Assembly (NCBI GenBank): GCA_903837135.1
Contig: CAILTK010000095.1
Location: 1-64,000 of the forward strand
Direction: 5' to 3'
Length of the DNA stretch: 64,000 bases
Source of the DNA: an uncultured Caulobacterales bacterium
GTDB taxonomy: Bacteria; Pseudomonadota; Alphaproteobacteria; Caulobacterales; Caulobacteraceae
Shown here piece after piece: positions 1 through 7,120 of the stretch (the stretch's first letter is position 1; the number at the start of each line of letters is the position of its first letter). The translations under genes and the position numbers were made by a program. The notes below the pieces were generated by a model. The model saw only the letters and a list, made by a program, of their open reading frames with translations, did no database searches and was not told the DNA's origin.

Positions 1-1
1 C

Positions 2-139
2 TGCAAGGCCGGAGCCGGCACCACCTGCGCCGGCACCTCCAAGGTCAACTTCCAGAAGAACGCCTGGAAGCTCGTCCCCGCCGGCACCTGCGCCTCCATC
101 AAGACCCCCAACGGCCACGGCTCCCTCAACCCCGCCTAG
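2..139 (+). CDS. bufA: Bufferin precursor, C-terminal part (BufA / DUF2282-like)
   Basis: The window opens inside this gene; 45 residues and a TAG stop are visible. The fragment has three cysteines ([18 protein letters not shown]) and ends in NGHGSLNPA, a tail I associate with bufferin-type precursors (DUF2282-like small exported peptides). In this family an MNIO enzyme converts core cysteines to thiooxazole heterocycles and the mature peptide binds copper in the periplasm. The signal peptide, the remaining cysteine and the start lie outside the window. bufB begins 4 bases after the stop, so the genes are almost certainly cotranscribed. The family call rests on this short tail plus the neighbours. 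Confidence 0.8.
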   Translation, partial: CKAGAGTTCAGTSKVNFQKNAWKLVPAGTCASIKTPNGHGSLNPA

Positions 140-143
140 GGAC

Positions 144-980
144 GTGACCATGCTTCCCACCGCAGGCCTGGGCTTTAAGCTCCAACACTTGGACGAGGCG
201 CTCGCCGCTAAGGCGCCAGGGCTGTGGTTCGAGGTGCACGCCGAGAACTATATGGTCGAGGGCGGCCCGCGTTTGGCGGCCCTAGCCGCCCTTCGCGAAC
301 GGTTTCCGATCTCCCTGCATGGCGTCGGCCTGTCCCTCGCCTCCCCCGAGCCGCCATCGGACGCGCACCTCGCACGGTTGAAGACGCTGGCCGAGCGCAT
401 CGAGCCGTTCCGGATGTCCGACCACCTGGCCTGGCAGAAATGGGAGGGGACGCACCACAGCGACTTTCTTCCCTTCCCGCGGACAGCGGCGGCCTTGCAG
501 CATGTAATCGACAATGTCGATCGGGTGCAGACAGTGCTCGGCCGCCCCCTGCTGGTCGAGAACCCCTCCCTCTATATCGACCTTCCCGGCCATGAGCTCT
601 CCGAGGCGGAGTTTCTCGCCGCCCTCGCCAAGGCGACCGGCTGCGGGCTCTTGCTCGACGTCAACAACCTGTTCGTCAGCGCCCACAATCTCGGCTTCAA
701 CGCCTCGGCGGCAATGGACGCGATCAATGCGGACCTGGTGCAGGAAATCCACCTCGCCGGCCACAGCCCCGACGGGGATTCTTCAAGCCGCCTGCTCATC
801 GACAGCCATGGCGCCGATATCGCCGAGCCGGTTTGGGCTCTTTATCGCCGCTTCGTCGAGCGGGCCGGACCGCGCCCAACCCTGATCGAGCGTGACGACG
901 ACGTGCCCGCCTTCGAGGCGCTGATGCGCGAGCGCGACCAAGCCCACGACATCTTGAACCGGCGCCATGTCCTTGTCTGA
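144..980 (+). CDS. bufB: MNIO-family bufferin-modifying enzyme BufB (DUF692)
   Basis: The 278-residue protein is the normal length for the DUF692/MNIO (multinuclear non-heme iron oxidase) TIM-barrel family. Metal-ligand-type blocks occur in family order: FEVHAENY near residue 29, SLHGVGLSL near 57, MSDHLAW near 91, VENPS near 137, LLLDVNN near 168, HLAGH near 203, DSHGADI near 219 and LIERDDDVP near 247. These enzymes use a mixed-valent iron cluster to oxidise cysteines of a partner peptide in the cytoplasm. Here the partner is the bufA product just upstream, and bufC overlaps by 14 bases. Start ATG144 has only weak Shine-Dalgarno support (GGGACGTGACC), as expected for a coupled gene. Confidence 0.95.
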   Translation: MTMLPTAGLGFKLQHLDEALAAKAPGLWFEVHAENYMVEGGPRLAALAALRERFPISLHGVGLSLASPEPPSDAHLARLKTLAERIEPFRMSDHLAWQKWEGTHHSDFLPFPRTAAALQHVIDNVDRVQTVLGRPLLVENPSLYIDLPGHELSEAEFLAALAKATGCGLLLDVNNLFVSAHNLGFNASAAMDAINADLVQEIHLAGHSPDGDSSSRLLIDSHGADIAEPVWALYRRFVERAGPRPTLIERDDDVPAFEALMRERDQAHDILNRRHVLV

Positions 981-1716
981 CCCGAAAGCTTTCCAGCGCC
1001 GCTTCGGCGCCCTGCTCGCCGACCCGACCGCTGCCGGCCTCGAGCCCGCGCTCGTCCGGGCGTTGACCATCCACCGCAACACCGCCACCAAGGCGGCGGT
1101 GGATGCGCTCGGGGAGAACTACCCGGTCGTGCGCGCGCTGGTCGGCGAGGAGCCGTTCATGGCCTGTGCGGTCGAATATGTGTCCGCCAGACCTCCGGTC
1201 GATCCGCGGCTTTGCGATTACGGCGCGAGTTTCGCCGACTTTCTGGCGGACTATCCGCCCTTCGTCGAGCTTCCTTACCTGCGCGACTGCGCGCGCGTGG
1301 AGCGGGCGGTGATCGAAGCGCTGTTCGCCGCCGATGCGGTCCCGGCGAGCGGCTCGGATTTCGACGGCGGGATCGATCCGGGCCTTGCTCTGCAGCTACA
1401 TCCGGCGGCCCGGCGCGTCCACTGCAGCGCGCCGGCGGGATCCATTTGGCGCGCCCATCAACCCGATTCGCTCGACGCCCTCGACGCCCTCGCCTGGCGA
1501 ACGGAGGACTGCCTGGTCACCCGCCCCGCGAACGCCGTCCAGGTCCTGCCGCTGGATCCGGCCGCCAGCGCCTTCCTTGAGGCGGCGGCGGCCGGCCGGA
1601 CGATCGGCGAAGCCGCCGAGGCCGGAGCGGAACACGGCGACCTCGCCGCCGCCTTCTTCAGCCTGCTCGCCGCTGGCGCCTTCCGCCGCCCGTTGGACGC
1701 GGGGCGGTTTCTGTGA
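967..1716 (+). CDS. bufC: BufC-type partner protein (DUF2063)
   Basis: The 249-residue protein has an N-terminal DUF2063-type helical domain (DPKAFQRRFGALLAD near the start, ALTIHRNTATKAAVDALGEN near residues 32-51, then FADFLADYPPFVELPYLRDC). A less conserved alpha/beta C-terminal half follows, like RiPP recognition elements. In MNIO loci this partner recruits the precursor peptide to the BufB-like enzyme. The start overlaps bufB by 14 bases, indicating translational coupling. No DoxX-like bufD follows on this strand; the next gene is an AraC regulator 133 bases on. Confidence 0.92.
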   Translation: MSLSDPKAFQRRFGALLADPTAAGLEPALVRALTIHRNTATKAAVDALGENYPVVRALVGEEPFMACAVEYVSARPPVDPRLCDYGASFADFLADYPPFVELPYLRDCARVERAVIEALFAADAVPASGSDFDGGIDPGLALQLHPAARRVHCSAPAGSIWRAHQPDSLDALDALAWRTEDCLVTRPANAVQVLPLDPAASAFLEAAAAGRTIGEAAEAGAEHGDLAAAFFSLLAAGAFRRPLDAGRFL

Positions 1717-1849
1717 GGGCGACAGCCCGTTCAGGCGCACAGGGGCGACGACGACTCGTCGGGGATATCCGGTCTATGCAGGAAACCAAATCGCGGCAGG
1801 AACGAACATAACCGATAGAAGCGCCACGGCGCCGATAAAGGACGACGTC

Positions 1850-2737
1850 GTGGCGAAGATACCCAAAGGCGTGGCGCACCGGGATGATTGGGCTCAGACC
1901 CTTTCTACCCTGCCTCTCTTGGATGCGCCGCTCGAGCCGGATGGCTGTGTCATCCGCTGGTTCAAGAACACCCACCCTGACATCGCCCAGCCCGGCCTGG
2001 AGGACCATTATGTGGTTCTGCACCTTGGGGGCCCCAAGCGGGTGAAACGAGCGTTGGACGGGCCGACCGTCGTTCGCGACCTTGGCCCTGGCGCGATCAG
2101 CGTCATCCCGGCCGGCGCCGCCTATGATTGGTCAACAGAGGGGCACATCGAATACGCCCACGTCTACATTCCCCCCGAGCGCCTGGCGCGCGCCGCGGAA
2201 AGCATCTTCGATCGCGACGGAGCGCGGGTGCAGCTCCGCTCGGAAGTCGGGCAATGCGATCCTCTTTTGTCGGCCCTTTTCCATAGCCTGATCGACACGG
2301 CCCAGGCCAGCCGACGCGACGGCTTGTTCCTGGACGTCATGACCGACGCCTTTCTGGCGCAACTCCTGCGCGGCCACGCCAATCTGGACGACGGCGTTCG
2401 CCCCAGACAGCACGCGCTGGCCCCCAAGCGTCTGGCCGAGGTCACCGCATACATTGAAAGCCACATCGGCGAAGAGCTCACCCTGGATGAGCTGGCGGCG
2501 GTGGCGCGGCTCAGCCGCTACCATTTCAGCCGCGCCTTCGCCCGCGCCACGGGACGGACGCCGCACGCCTTTGTCATGGCCCGCAGGATCGACGCCGCAA
2601 AGACCCTGCTGCGAACCACCAATCTTGCGATCACCGAGATCGCGCGTCAGTCGGGTTTTGCGGGCTCCTCGCACCTGTCGAACCGGTTCCTGGAAGCTGA
2701 GGGATTGCGGCCGAGCGCGTTCCGGCAGAAGCGCTAG
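1850..2737 (+). CDS. AraC-family transcriptional regulator
   Basis: From a GTG start the protein is 295 residues. An AAAGGA Shine-Dalgarno sits 7 bases upstream; the frame is open further 5', but there it overlaps bufC out of frame and its composition is not protein-like. The N-terminal ~170 residues look like a cupin-type ligand-binding domain (VVLHLGGPKRVKRAL, GAISVIPAGAAYDWS). The C-terminal ~100 residues form two helix-turn-helix motifs: LTLDELAAVARLSRYHFSRA, then ITEIARQSGFAGSSHLSNRF. The target is unknown; it may act on the adjacent buf genes or on a distant locus. The stop codon lies inside the left arm of a long palindrome. Confidence 0.88.
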   Translation: MAKIPKGVAHRDDWAQTLSTLPLLDAPLEPDGCVIRWFKNTHPDIAQPGLEDHYVVLHLGGPKRVKRALDGPTVVRDLGPGAISVIPAGAAYDWSTEGHIEYAHVYIPPERLARAAESIFDRDGARVQLRSEVGQCDPLLSALFHSLIDTAQASRRDGLFLDVMTDAFLAQLLRGHANLDDGVRPRQHALAPKRLAEVTAYIESHIGEELTLDELAAVARLSRYHFSRAFARATGRTPHAFVMARRIDAAKTLLRTTNLAITEIARQSGFAGSSHLSNRFLEAEGLRPSAFRQKR

Positions 2738-2786
2738 AGCAAACCGCCCTTAAACGGCGTCGTTTAGGGGCGGATAATTTGCTCTA
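2735..2786. terminator. Nested palindrome at the 3' end of the AraC gene
   Basis: Outer arms TAGAGCAAA / TTTGCTCTA enclose inner arms CCGCCCTTAAACG / CGTTTAGGGGCGG around a GCGT loop. The inner arms pair except for one position. The element starts at the AraC stop codon and lies between two convergent genes, so it probably ends transcription in one or both directions. There is no strong T-tract; a dispersed intergenic repeat is an alternative. Confidence 0.55.
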
Positions 2787-2799
2787 GAGTCTGAAGTTT

Positions 2800-2860
2800 A
2801 GGGCGCCGCTGGCGCGAAAACAGGTTCCGACGTTTCGCGGCGCGCTAGGACGCCAGCGGC
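2800..2860. repeat. Long imperfect palindrome, copy 1 of a two-copy element
   Basis: Outer arms GCCGCTGGC (2805-2813) and GCCAGCGGC (2852-2860) enclose GCGCGAAAAC (2812-2821) and GTTTCGCGGCGC (2832-2843). The pattern GCGCGAAAAC, about ten bases, G(T)TTTCGCGC, TAG recurs at 5251-5299. This copy overlaps the last codons of the sigma-factor gene. Confidence 0.5.
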
Positions 2861-3387
2861 TCTGAGGTCTCCATCCGCGCGGCCGCGGCCGTCATGCGGC
2901 CGAGGCCGCGGTGAATGTTCACCTTCACCAGCGACGGCGATTGCCCGGTCATGGTCGCCGCCTCCTCGATCGAGAACCCTTCCAGCTTCACCAGCCGAAT
3001 GACCTTGCTTTGCGCCGGCTTGAGCTCCGCCAGAAGGGCTTCCAGGACGGCGGCGCTGATGACCGCGGCATGGTGATCCTGCACGCCGAGGGACTCATCC
3101 AGCTCTTCAAAGCTCGCACGCTTCATCGCCCGCAGCCGATCGATCCACTTGTACCGCGCAATGGCGGCAAGCCAGGGCTCGAACGGCCGACTGGGGTCGT
3201 AGGTGTGCCGCTTCTCGTGCACGGCGATGAGCGTGTCCTGGACCGCGTCATCGACCATGGCCATGGGCAGACGTCGACGGAAATAGCGCTCAAGCCAGCG
3301 CCGCAGGAGATCGAGCAGACGCCTGTAGGGCGCCGTCTCGCCCCGTTGCGCCGCAGCCATCAGCGATCCCCAGCCGCTGTCCGTCAT
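2845..3387 (-). CDS. sigF: ECF RNA polymerase sigma factor, SigF-like
   Basis: The 180-residue protein starting MTDSGWGSLM has the two ECF sigma regions. Region 2 (about residues 15-85) contains VDDAVQDTLIAVHEKR and PWLAAIARYKWIDRLR. Region 4 (about 110-165) contains ALLAELKPAQSKVIRLVKLE and GFSIEEAATMTGQSPSLVKV, a helix-turn-helix. An upstream in-frame extension to 3438 is possible, but it is glycine-rich and not family-like. The gene is divergent from an NrsF-type anti-sigma gene, the arrangement expected of SigF/NrsF pairs. In Caulobacter SigF responds to metals and oxidants and controls bufferin operons; the nearby bufABC fits this. The symbol is assigned by context. Confidence 0.88.
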   Translation of the reverse strand: MTDSGWGSLMAAAQRGETAPYRRLLDLLRRWLERYFRRRLPMAMVDDAVQDTLIAVHEKRHTYDPSRPFEPWLAAIARYKWIDRLRAMKRASFEELDESLGVQDHHAAVISAAVLEALLAELKPAQSKVIRLVKLEGFSIEEAATMTGQSPSLVKVNIHRGLGRMTAAAARMETSEPLAS

Positions 3388-3771
3388 CGATCCGCCAGTC
3401 CTCATACCTCCGCCGGGCGCGCCCATGGGGTCCCCCAAGCCGTATTCAGTGCGGGTGAAGGTTATCCCCTTATCGGCAGGCCCGCCCTCGCGGCTTGGGA
3501 AGGAATGGCAATCTCATGCAAAAGAACGCACGATTGTGCACGTGCACAGGGCGACGAACACCTGTGTCCGTCCCGAGGCGGGATCATGACAAAGATTTTT
3601 TCATGCGGTGTAACACGCTCGCCTGAGCGTCGAACAAGCTAACGACAGCGACGTCGCCAGCTTGGCGGGGCCGCCCCCGCCAACGCTTTGCTCTCGGAGG
3701 TTCCTCTTGCTGATGCGGTCCGGGCGATGCTTGAAGCTCTGGCGCGACCTCGCTGCGATGAGGAAGGCCGG
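3388..3771. other. Divergent intergenic region between sigF and nrsF
   Basis: This 384-base stretch separates the divergent sigma and anti-sigma genes. It holds the SigF-type promoter described separately and an AGGAAGG ribosome-binding site at 3761-3767 for nrsF. It includes a relatively A/T-rich patch near 3580-3605. No convincing protein-coding frame was seen, and I found no matching SigF-type element pointing toward sigF. Confidence 0.5.
3610..3634 (+). promoter_or_regulatory. Candidate SigF-type ECF promoter upstream of nrsF
   Basis: GTAAC at 3610-3614 is followed after exactly 16 bases by CGAA at 3631-3634. This matches the Caulobacter SigF promoter form (GTAAC(C)-N16-CGAA) as I remember it. 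It points toward nrsF, whose start lies 138 bases downstream, so the pair would be autoregulated. Confidence 0.55.
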
Positions 3772-4440
3772 ATGACCACAGATGACCTTGAGTCGCGTCT
3801 CGTCGCGGAGCTGACGCTCACGCCCCGCCTCTTTGTCCTTCGCCGGTTGCTGGCCGGGGCAGGGGCCGGCGCGGCGGTGTCCCTTGTCCTGGTGGCCGTC
3901 CTCCTGGGCTATCGGCCGGACATGGCCGCGGCCTCGCAGACGCCGATGTTCTGGTGGAAGCTGGTCTATGTGTTAGTCTTGGCCATGGTGGCCTTCTGGA
4001 GCGCGGATCGGTTTGCGCGCCCCGGCGGCGAGGGCGGATCACGGCGCGGCCTATGGGCGATAGCGCCGCTTCTCGCCGCCTTGGCGCTGGCGATCTGGCA
4101 GTTGGCGGACGCCCCGGCGAGTGCGCGCATGGCCATGGTTATGGGCGGCAGCGCGCGCGTCTGCTCCTGGTGCATCATCGCCTTCTCCATCCCTCCGATG
4201 GTGGGGCTGCTCTGGGCGGTGCGCGGCTTGGCTCCCACGCGCCTGGTCCCCGCCGGCGCGATGATCGGACTCGCCGGCGGGGGCCTCGGCGCGGCCGCCT
4301 ATGCCCTGCACTGCACTGAATCTACCGGGCCTTTTCTGGCGGTCTGGTACTCCGGCGGTATCGCCGGCGCCGCTCTTCTCGGTGGCTTGCTGGGTCCCCT
4401 CCTCCTGAGGTGGCCGATCGCGCGCTTGGAGCTGCGTTAG
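3772..4440 (+). CDS. nrsF: Anti-sigma factor NrsF-like (DUF1109)
   Basis: The 222-residue protein starts at ATG3772, preceded by AGGAAGG. A short cytoplasmic N-terminus (MTTDDLESRLVAELTLTPRL) is followed by about six hydrophobic segments, the DUF1109/NrsF topology. Cysteines at 131, 134 (VCSWC) and 181 (ALHC) lie at or near membrane-segment edges. In Caulobacter NrsF, conserved cysteines sense chromate, cadmium and oxidants and release SigF. The divergent ECF sigma gene is the obvious partner. An upstream in-frame ATG at 3688 would add a non-hydrophobic leader and lacks such a ribosome-binding site. Confidence 0.88.
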   Translation: MTTDDLESRLVAELTLTPRLFVLRRLLAGAGAGAAVSLVLVAVLLGYRPDMAAASQTPMFWWKLVYVLVLAMVAFWSADRFARPGGEGGSRRGLWAIAPLLAALALAIWQLADAPASARMAMVMGGSARVCSWCIIAFSIPPMVGLLWAVRGLAPTRLVPAGAMIGLAGGGLGAAAYALHCTESTGPFLAVWYSGGIAGAALLGGLLGPLLLRWPIARLELR

Positions 4441-4507
4441 CGCTCAGCGGAAACTTATAACGCCTGACGCCCGAAGGGCTTGGCAGCTCACTGGATAGGA
4501 ATTCCCC

Positions 4508-5137
4508 ATGCGTCACCAGATCCTGCTTCTAGCGGCCAGCATCGCGGTCCTCATGGGAGCCGGCGGCCAGGCGTTCGCCGCCGCGCCGAGCGGGGATCCC
4601 GCCATCGTCGCCCATGCGGCGGGTCTCCTGCAGGATCGCCAGACCCAGGTGCTCGGCGATCCGCAGGGCGATGTGACGATCGTGGAGTTCTTCGACTACG
4701 CCTGCCCGTTCTGCAAGGCGGCGGAGCCCCGGCTCGAAGCGCTGCTGAAGCAGGACAAGGGCGTTCGCCTGATAGTGAAGGAGTTTCCGGTGCTCAGTCC
4801 ACAATCGGCTGTCGCCTCCCGTGCGGCCCTGGCGGCGGCGCGCCAGGGCAAGTACGCCTCCTACCATCAGGCCCTGCTCCTCCATCACGGCGATCTCAAT
4901 GAAGGTGTGATCTACGACGTGGCGCACGACGTCGGCCTGAACACCATGCGGTTGAAGCGGGACATGGCCGACCCGGCGATCGCCGCGGAAATCCAGCGGA
5001 ATCTGAAACTCGCCCGAGACATCAATGTCGCCGGTACGCCGACCTTCATCATCGACAACCGGATCGTGACCCAACCCTCGGCCACCTTGGACTTTATCCA
5101 GTTGGCGCGCGCCTCCCGGGCTGCCCACGGCCACTAA
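4508..5137 (+). CDS. Periplasmic DsbA-like thiol:disulfide oxidoreductase
   Basis: The 209-residue protein has a signal peptide (about residues 1-25, ending AFAAA). A thioredoxin fold follows, with active-site C66-P-F-C69 in FFDYACPFCKAA, a helical insert and the cis-proline loop VAGTPTFII near residue 175. This is the Com1/ScsC/BdbD-like DsbA group, which oxidises or isomerises disulfides of exported proteins. It starts 67 bases after nrsF on the same strand and may share its transcript. A role in handling cysteines of periplasmic copper peptides or damaged thiols is inferred only from the neighbours. AGGA ten bases upstream supports ATG4508. Confidence 0.9.
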   Translation: MRHQILLLAASIAVLMGAGGQAFAAAPSGDPAIVAHAAGLLQDRQTQVLGDPQGDVTIVEFFDYACPFCKAAEPRLEALLKQDKGVRLIVKEFPVLSPQSAVASRAALAAARQGKYASYHQALLLHHGDLNEGVIYDVAHDVGLNTMRLKRDMADPAIAAEIQRNLKLARDINVAGTPTFIIDNRIVTQPSATLDFIQLARASRAAHGH

Positions 5138-5250
5138 CCGACATAACGCGTGTCTCGCCGACGTCGCCACGCCGCGTAACATTGCGAGCCCAGGTCCGCG
5201 CGGACGGACACTCACCCCGGACGCCCCGAGCGTCGGGCTGAGCCGCCGCT

Positions 5251-5299
5251 GGAGCGCCGCGCGAAAACTGGGAGCCGGTTTTCGCGCTAGCGGCGCTCC
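5251..5299. repeat. Long palindrome, copy 2 of the two-copy element
   Basis: GGAGCGCCGC (5251-5260) pairs with GCGGCGCTCC (5290-5299), and GCGAAAAC (5261-5268) pairs with GTTTTCGC (5278-5285). Loop and core resemble the element at 2800-2860. It lies 114 bases after the dsbA-like gene and could be its terminator. Confidence 0.55.
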
Positions 5300-5395
5300 A
5301 AACTCCAGCTTGATTGTTTGCAGCGTTTCGCGCGGGGGAGAAACGACACCGCGATTTCGGCCGCCCTCGGGCCGTCCCGCCGCATGGTGGTGCGA

Positions 5396-5417
5396 TAGGC
5401 GCGGCCTTCTGCGCCTA
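5396..5417 (-). terminator. Hairpin overlapping the DUF1254 gene stop
   Basis: TAGGCGC (5396-5402) and GCGCCTA (5411-5417) form a 7-bp stem with an 8-base loop over the stop codon of the minus-strand gene. No T-tract follows, so terminator function is tentative. Confidence 0.35.
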
Positions 5418-6743
5418 GGCCTTCGTCACGGGCGGCAGATGATAGGTCAGATTCTGCAACTCGGGCTGGGGCAGATAGGCGCGCATGAACAGGCTGAACG
5501 GTCCCGATTTGGGCGCCGGAAGCCAGTTGGAGGTGCGCTCACCGCCAGGATCATGGCGGCCGATCCAGATGTCGAGGCTACCGTCGGCGTTCCTCTTCAG
5601 CCCCGGCGTTCGATCGCCGACGGCGTAGCGGTTGAGCACGTTCTCGGTGAGGAAGTACTGTCCGTCCCTGGTCGCCTCATACATGGTCAGGGACCAGAAG
5701 CTGTTCACCGGGATCGGCTTGGACAGGTTCAGGCGATAGAGGCCGTCACCCTGGAAGAGAGGCGAGCCTGCTTCCGATGCGGCGCGCATATACATGGCCT
5801 CCGGCCGGGTTAAAGCGCCGAGCCCGAGCACCGCGATGATAGCGCGGTAGACGTAGTCGTCTCCGTAATCGCCGACGTCGGGTTTGAGATAGCTCCAGCC
5901 GTCGATGAAGCTCACGTGGTCGGTCGCGGTCTCGACGACCTTGCGCGCGCTCTCCACCCCCTTGGCGATGGCGGCGGCGTCGGCGGCGCTGTAGCCGGAC
6001 GCGGCGAAATCCTTGCTGCGACCAGCGTTCTTGACACGCTCGAAGGCGGCCAGACCGTCAGGCGCCGTCCCGATCCCGTCGCTCTTCAGGAGCTCGGCAG
6101 CGGATTGGAAATAGGCGCTCCACGGCGCCTCGCGATGCGCGTAGACGCGCGGCCTTTCGGCCTTCGGACCGGAGAGCGCCACCGCGTGCTGCACCTTCTG
6201 GGCAGCAGCCATGTCGGGCAGGCCGTCGAGCAGGACGCGCGACAGCACCCAGGCGTGGGGCGTCTTGACCTGCAGGTCGCGCGGGCCGGTCGGCTTCATG
6301 TCCGGCCCGATCAGGCGCCAAGTCCCGGCCGCCCCGCCCGGCGTGCGCGCTCCGAGGATGACGTTGTTGTTGGTGAACATGTCCATCACCGCCACCGACA
6401 GGTAGCGCGACCCGACCTTCGGCACGGTAAGTGTCAATGGCCCGTTGGTCAGGTCGATGAAGCTATTGGAATAGAGGGTGTCGTTGTTGGGCGTGGTGAC
6501 GCCGCGATCTTCCGGACCGGCGAGCTTCTCGCTATGACGGAAAAAGTTGATCCCGGCGTGCTGGCCGGGACGGCTCGTGTCGGTCATGCGGATTCGCGCC
6601 GCCGCCATCTCGATCAGGGGCAGTACATAGAGCCAGGCGTTGCGGGCGTCCGTCTCAAGGTCGGGGGATGCGGCGAAGGCGGCTTCGGCAATACCCAGCG
6701 CGGCGGCGCCGCTGACGGCGCCGATGAAATCACGACGATGCAT
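5415..6743 (-). CDS. Exported DUF1254/DUF1214 domain protein
   Basis: The 442-residue protein has an N-terminal twin-Arg-like leader (MHRRDFIGAVSGAAALGIAE, then AFAAS), suggesting Tat or Sec export. The N-terminal half matches the DUF1254 pattern (NDTLYSNSFIDLTNGPLTLT near residues 89-108, RYLSVAVMDMFTNNN near 118). The C-terminal half matches DUF1214 (VNSFWSLTMYEA near 351, PNWLPAP-like SNWLPAPKSGPFSLFMRAYL near 410). The fold is common in Proteobacteria but its biochemical activity is not established. The next gene on the same strand, upstream by 377 bases, is a LysR regulator. A symmetric palindrome sits about 110 bases before this start. Confidence 0.88.
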   Translation of the reverse strand: MHRRDFIGAVSGAAALGIAEAAFAASPDLETDARNAWLYVLPLIEMAAARIRMTDTSRPGQHAGINFFRHSEKLAGPEDRGVTTPNNDTLYSNSFIDLTNGPLTLTVPKVGSRYLSVAVMDMFTNNNVILGARTPGGAAGTWRLIGPDMKPTGPRDLQVKTPHAWVLSRVLLDGLPDMAAAQKVQHAVALSGPKAERPRVYAHREAPWSAYFQSAAELLKSDGIGTAPDGLAAFERVKNAGRSKDFAASGYSAADAAAIAKGVESARKVVETATDHVSFIDGWSYLKPDVGDYGDDYVYRAIIAVLGLGALTRPEAMYMRAASEAGSPLFQGDGLYRLNLSKPIPVNSFWSLTMYEATRDGQYFLTENVLNRYAVGDRTPGLKRNADGSLDIWIGRHDPGGERTSNWLPAPKSGPFSLFMRAYLPQPELQNLTYHLPPVTKA

Positions 6744-7120
6744 AGGACACTCCCACGTTGCTCGCCGCTCGATCGTACGTCGATCTACGACGCGGCGCGG
6801 CAGGCTTGGGTGAACCTAGCACCCGGCTCGGTAGCGATGAAATTGAATAGGTTGCACGCCATCGATAGCCGACAGCTATCGAGCACGCGCAACCTTTCAC
6901 TTGGGCGCGGCGCGTCGAAGCCACTGTTCTGCCCGCGACAACGAAGATGGCAGGGTGGGTTTGGCGGATTGTTTCGGCGCGGCCGGAGGTTCAGCGCGCC
7001 TCCTTCGGTGCTTCACCGGCACACCACCATGCCGTTAGGCGCCAGCACCTTTCAAGCCGCCCCCGCGCAGGAACGCGGCCCCCACCGTTCAGGAGCCAGC
7101 CTGGTCCTCGCCGATCTGGT
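6744..7120. other. Intergenic region upstream of the DUF1254 gene
   Basis: The 377-base stretch contains a strikingly symmetric palindrome (6850-6894) but no reading frame I consider real. Frames through it on the plus strand are arginine-rich, typical of non-coding GC-rich sequence. It should contain the promoter of the DUF1254 gene and the 3' end of the LysR transcript. Confidence 0.5.
6850..6894. promoter_or_regulatory. Two-armed perfect palindrome, candidate operator
   Basis: GGTTGC (6850-6855) pairs with GCAACC (6889-6894), and TCGATAGC (6862-6869) pairs with GCTATCGA (6875-6882). Both pairs are centred on base 6872 with equal 6-base spacers. Identical symmetry of two arm sets suggests a dimeric-protein operator or cruciform rather than chance. 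It lies 107 bases upstream of the DUF1254 gene start. Confidence 0.45.

Noticed and set aside
1334-1849. 5' extension of the AraC gene
   Set aside because: The frame is open only because it overlaps bufC out of frame; residues are Arg/Pro-rich and the GTG at 1850 has a good ribosome-binding site.
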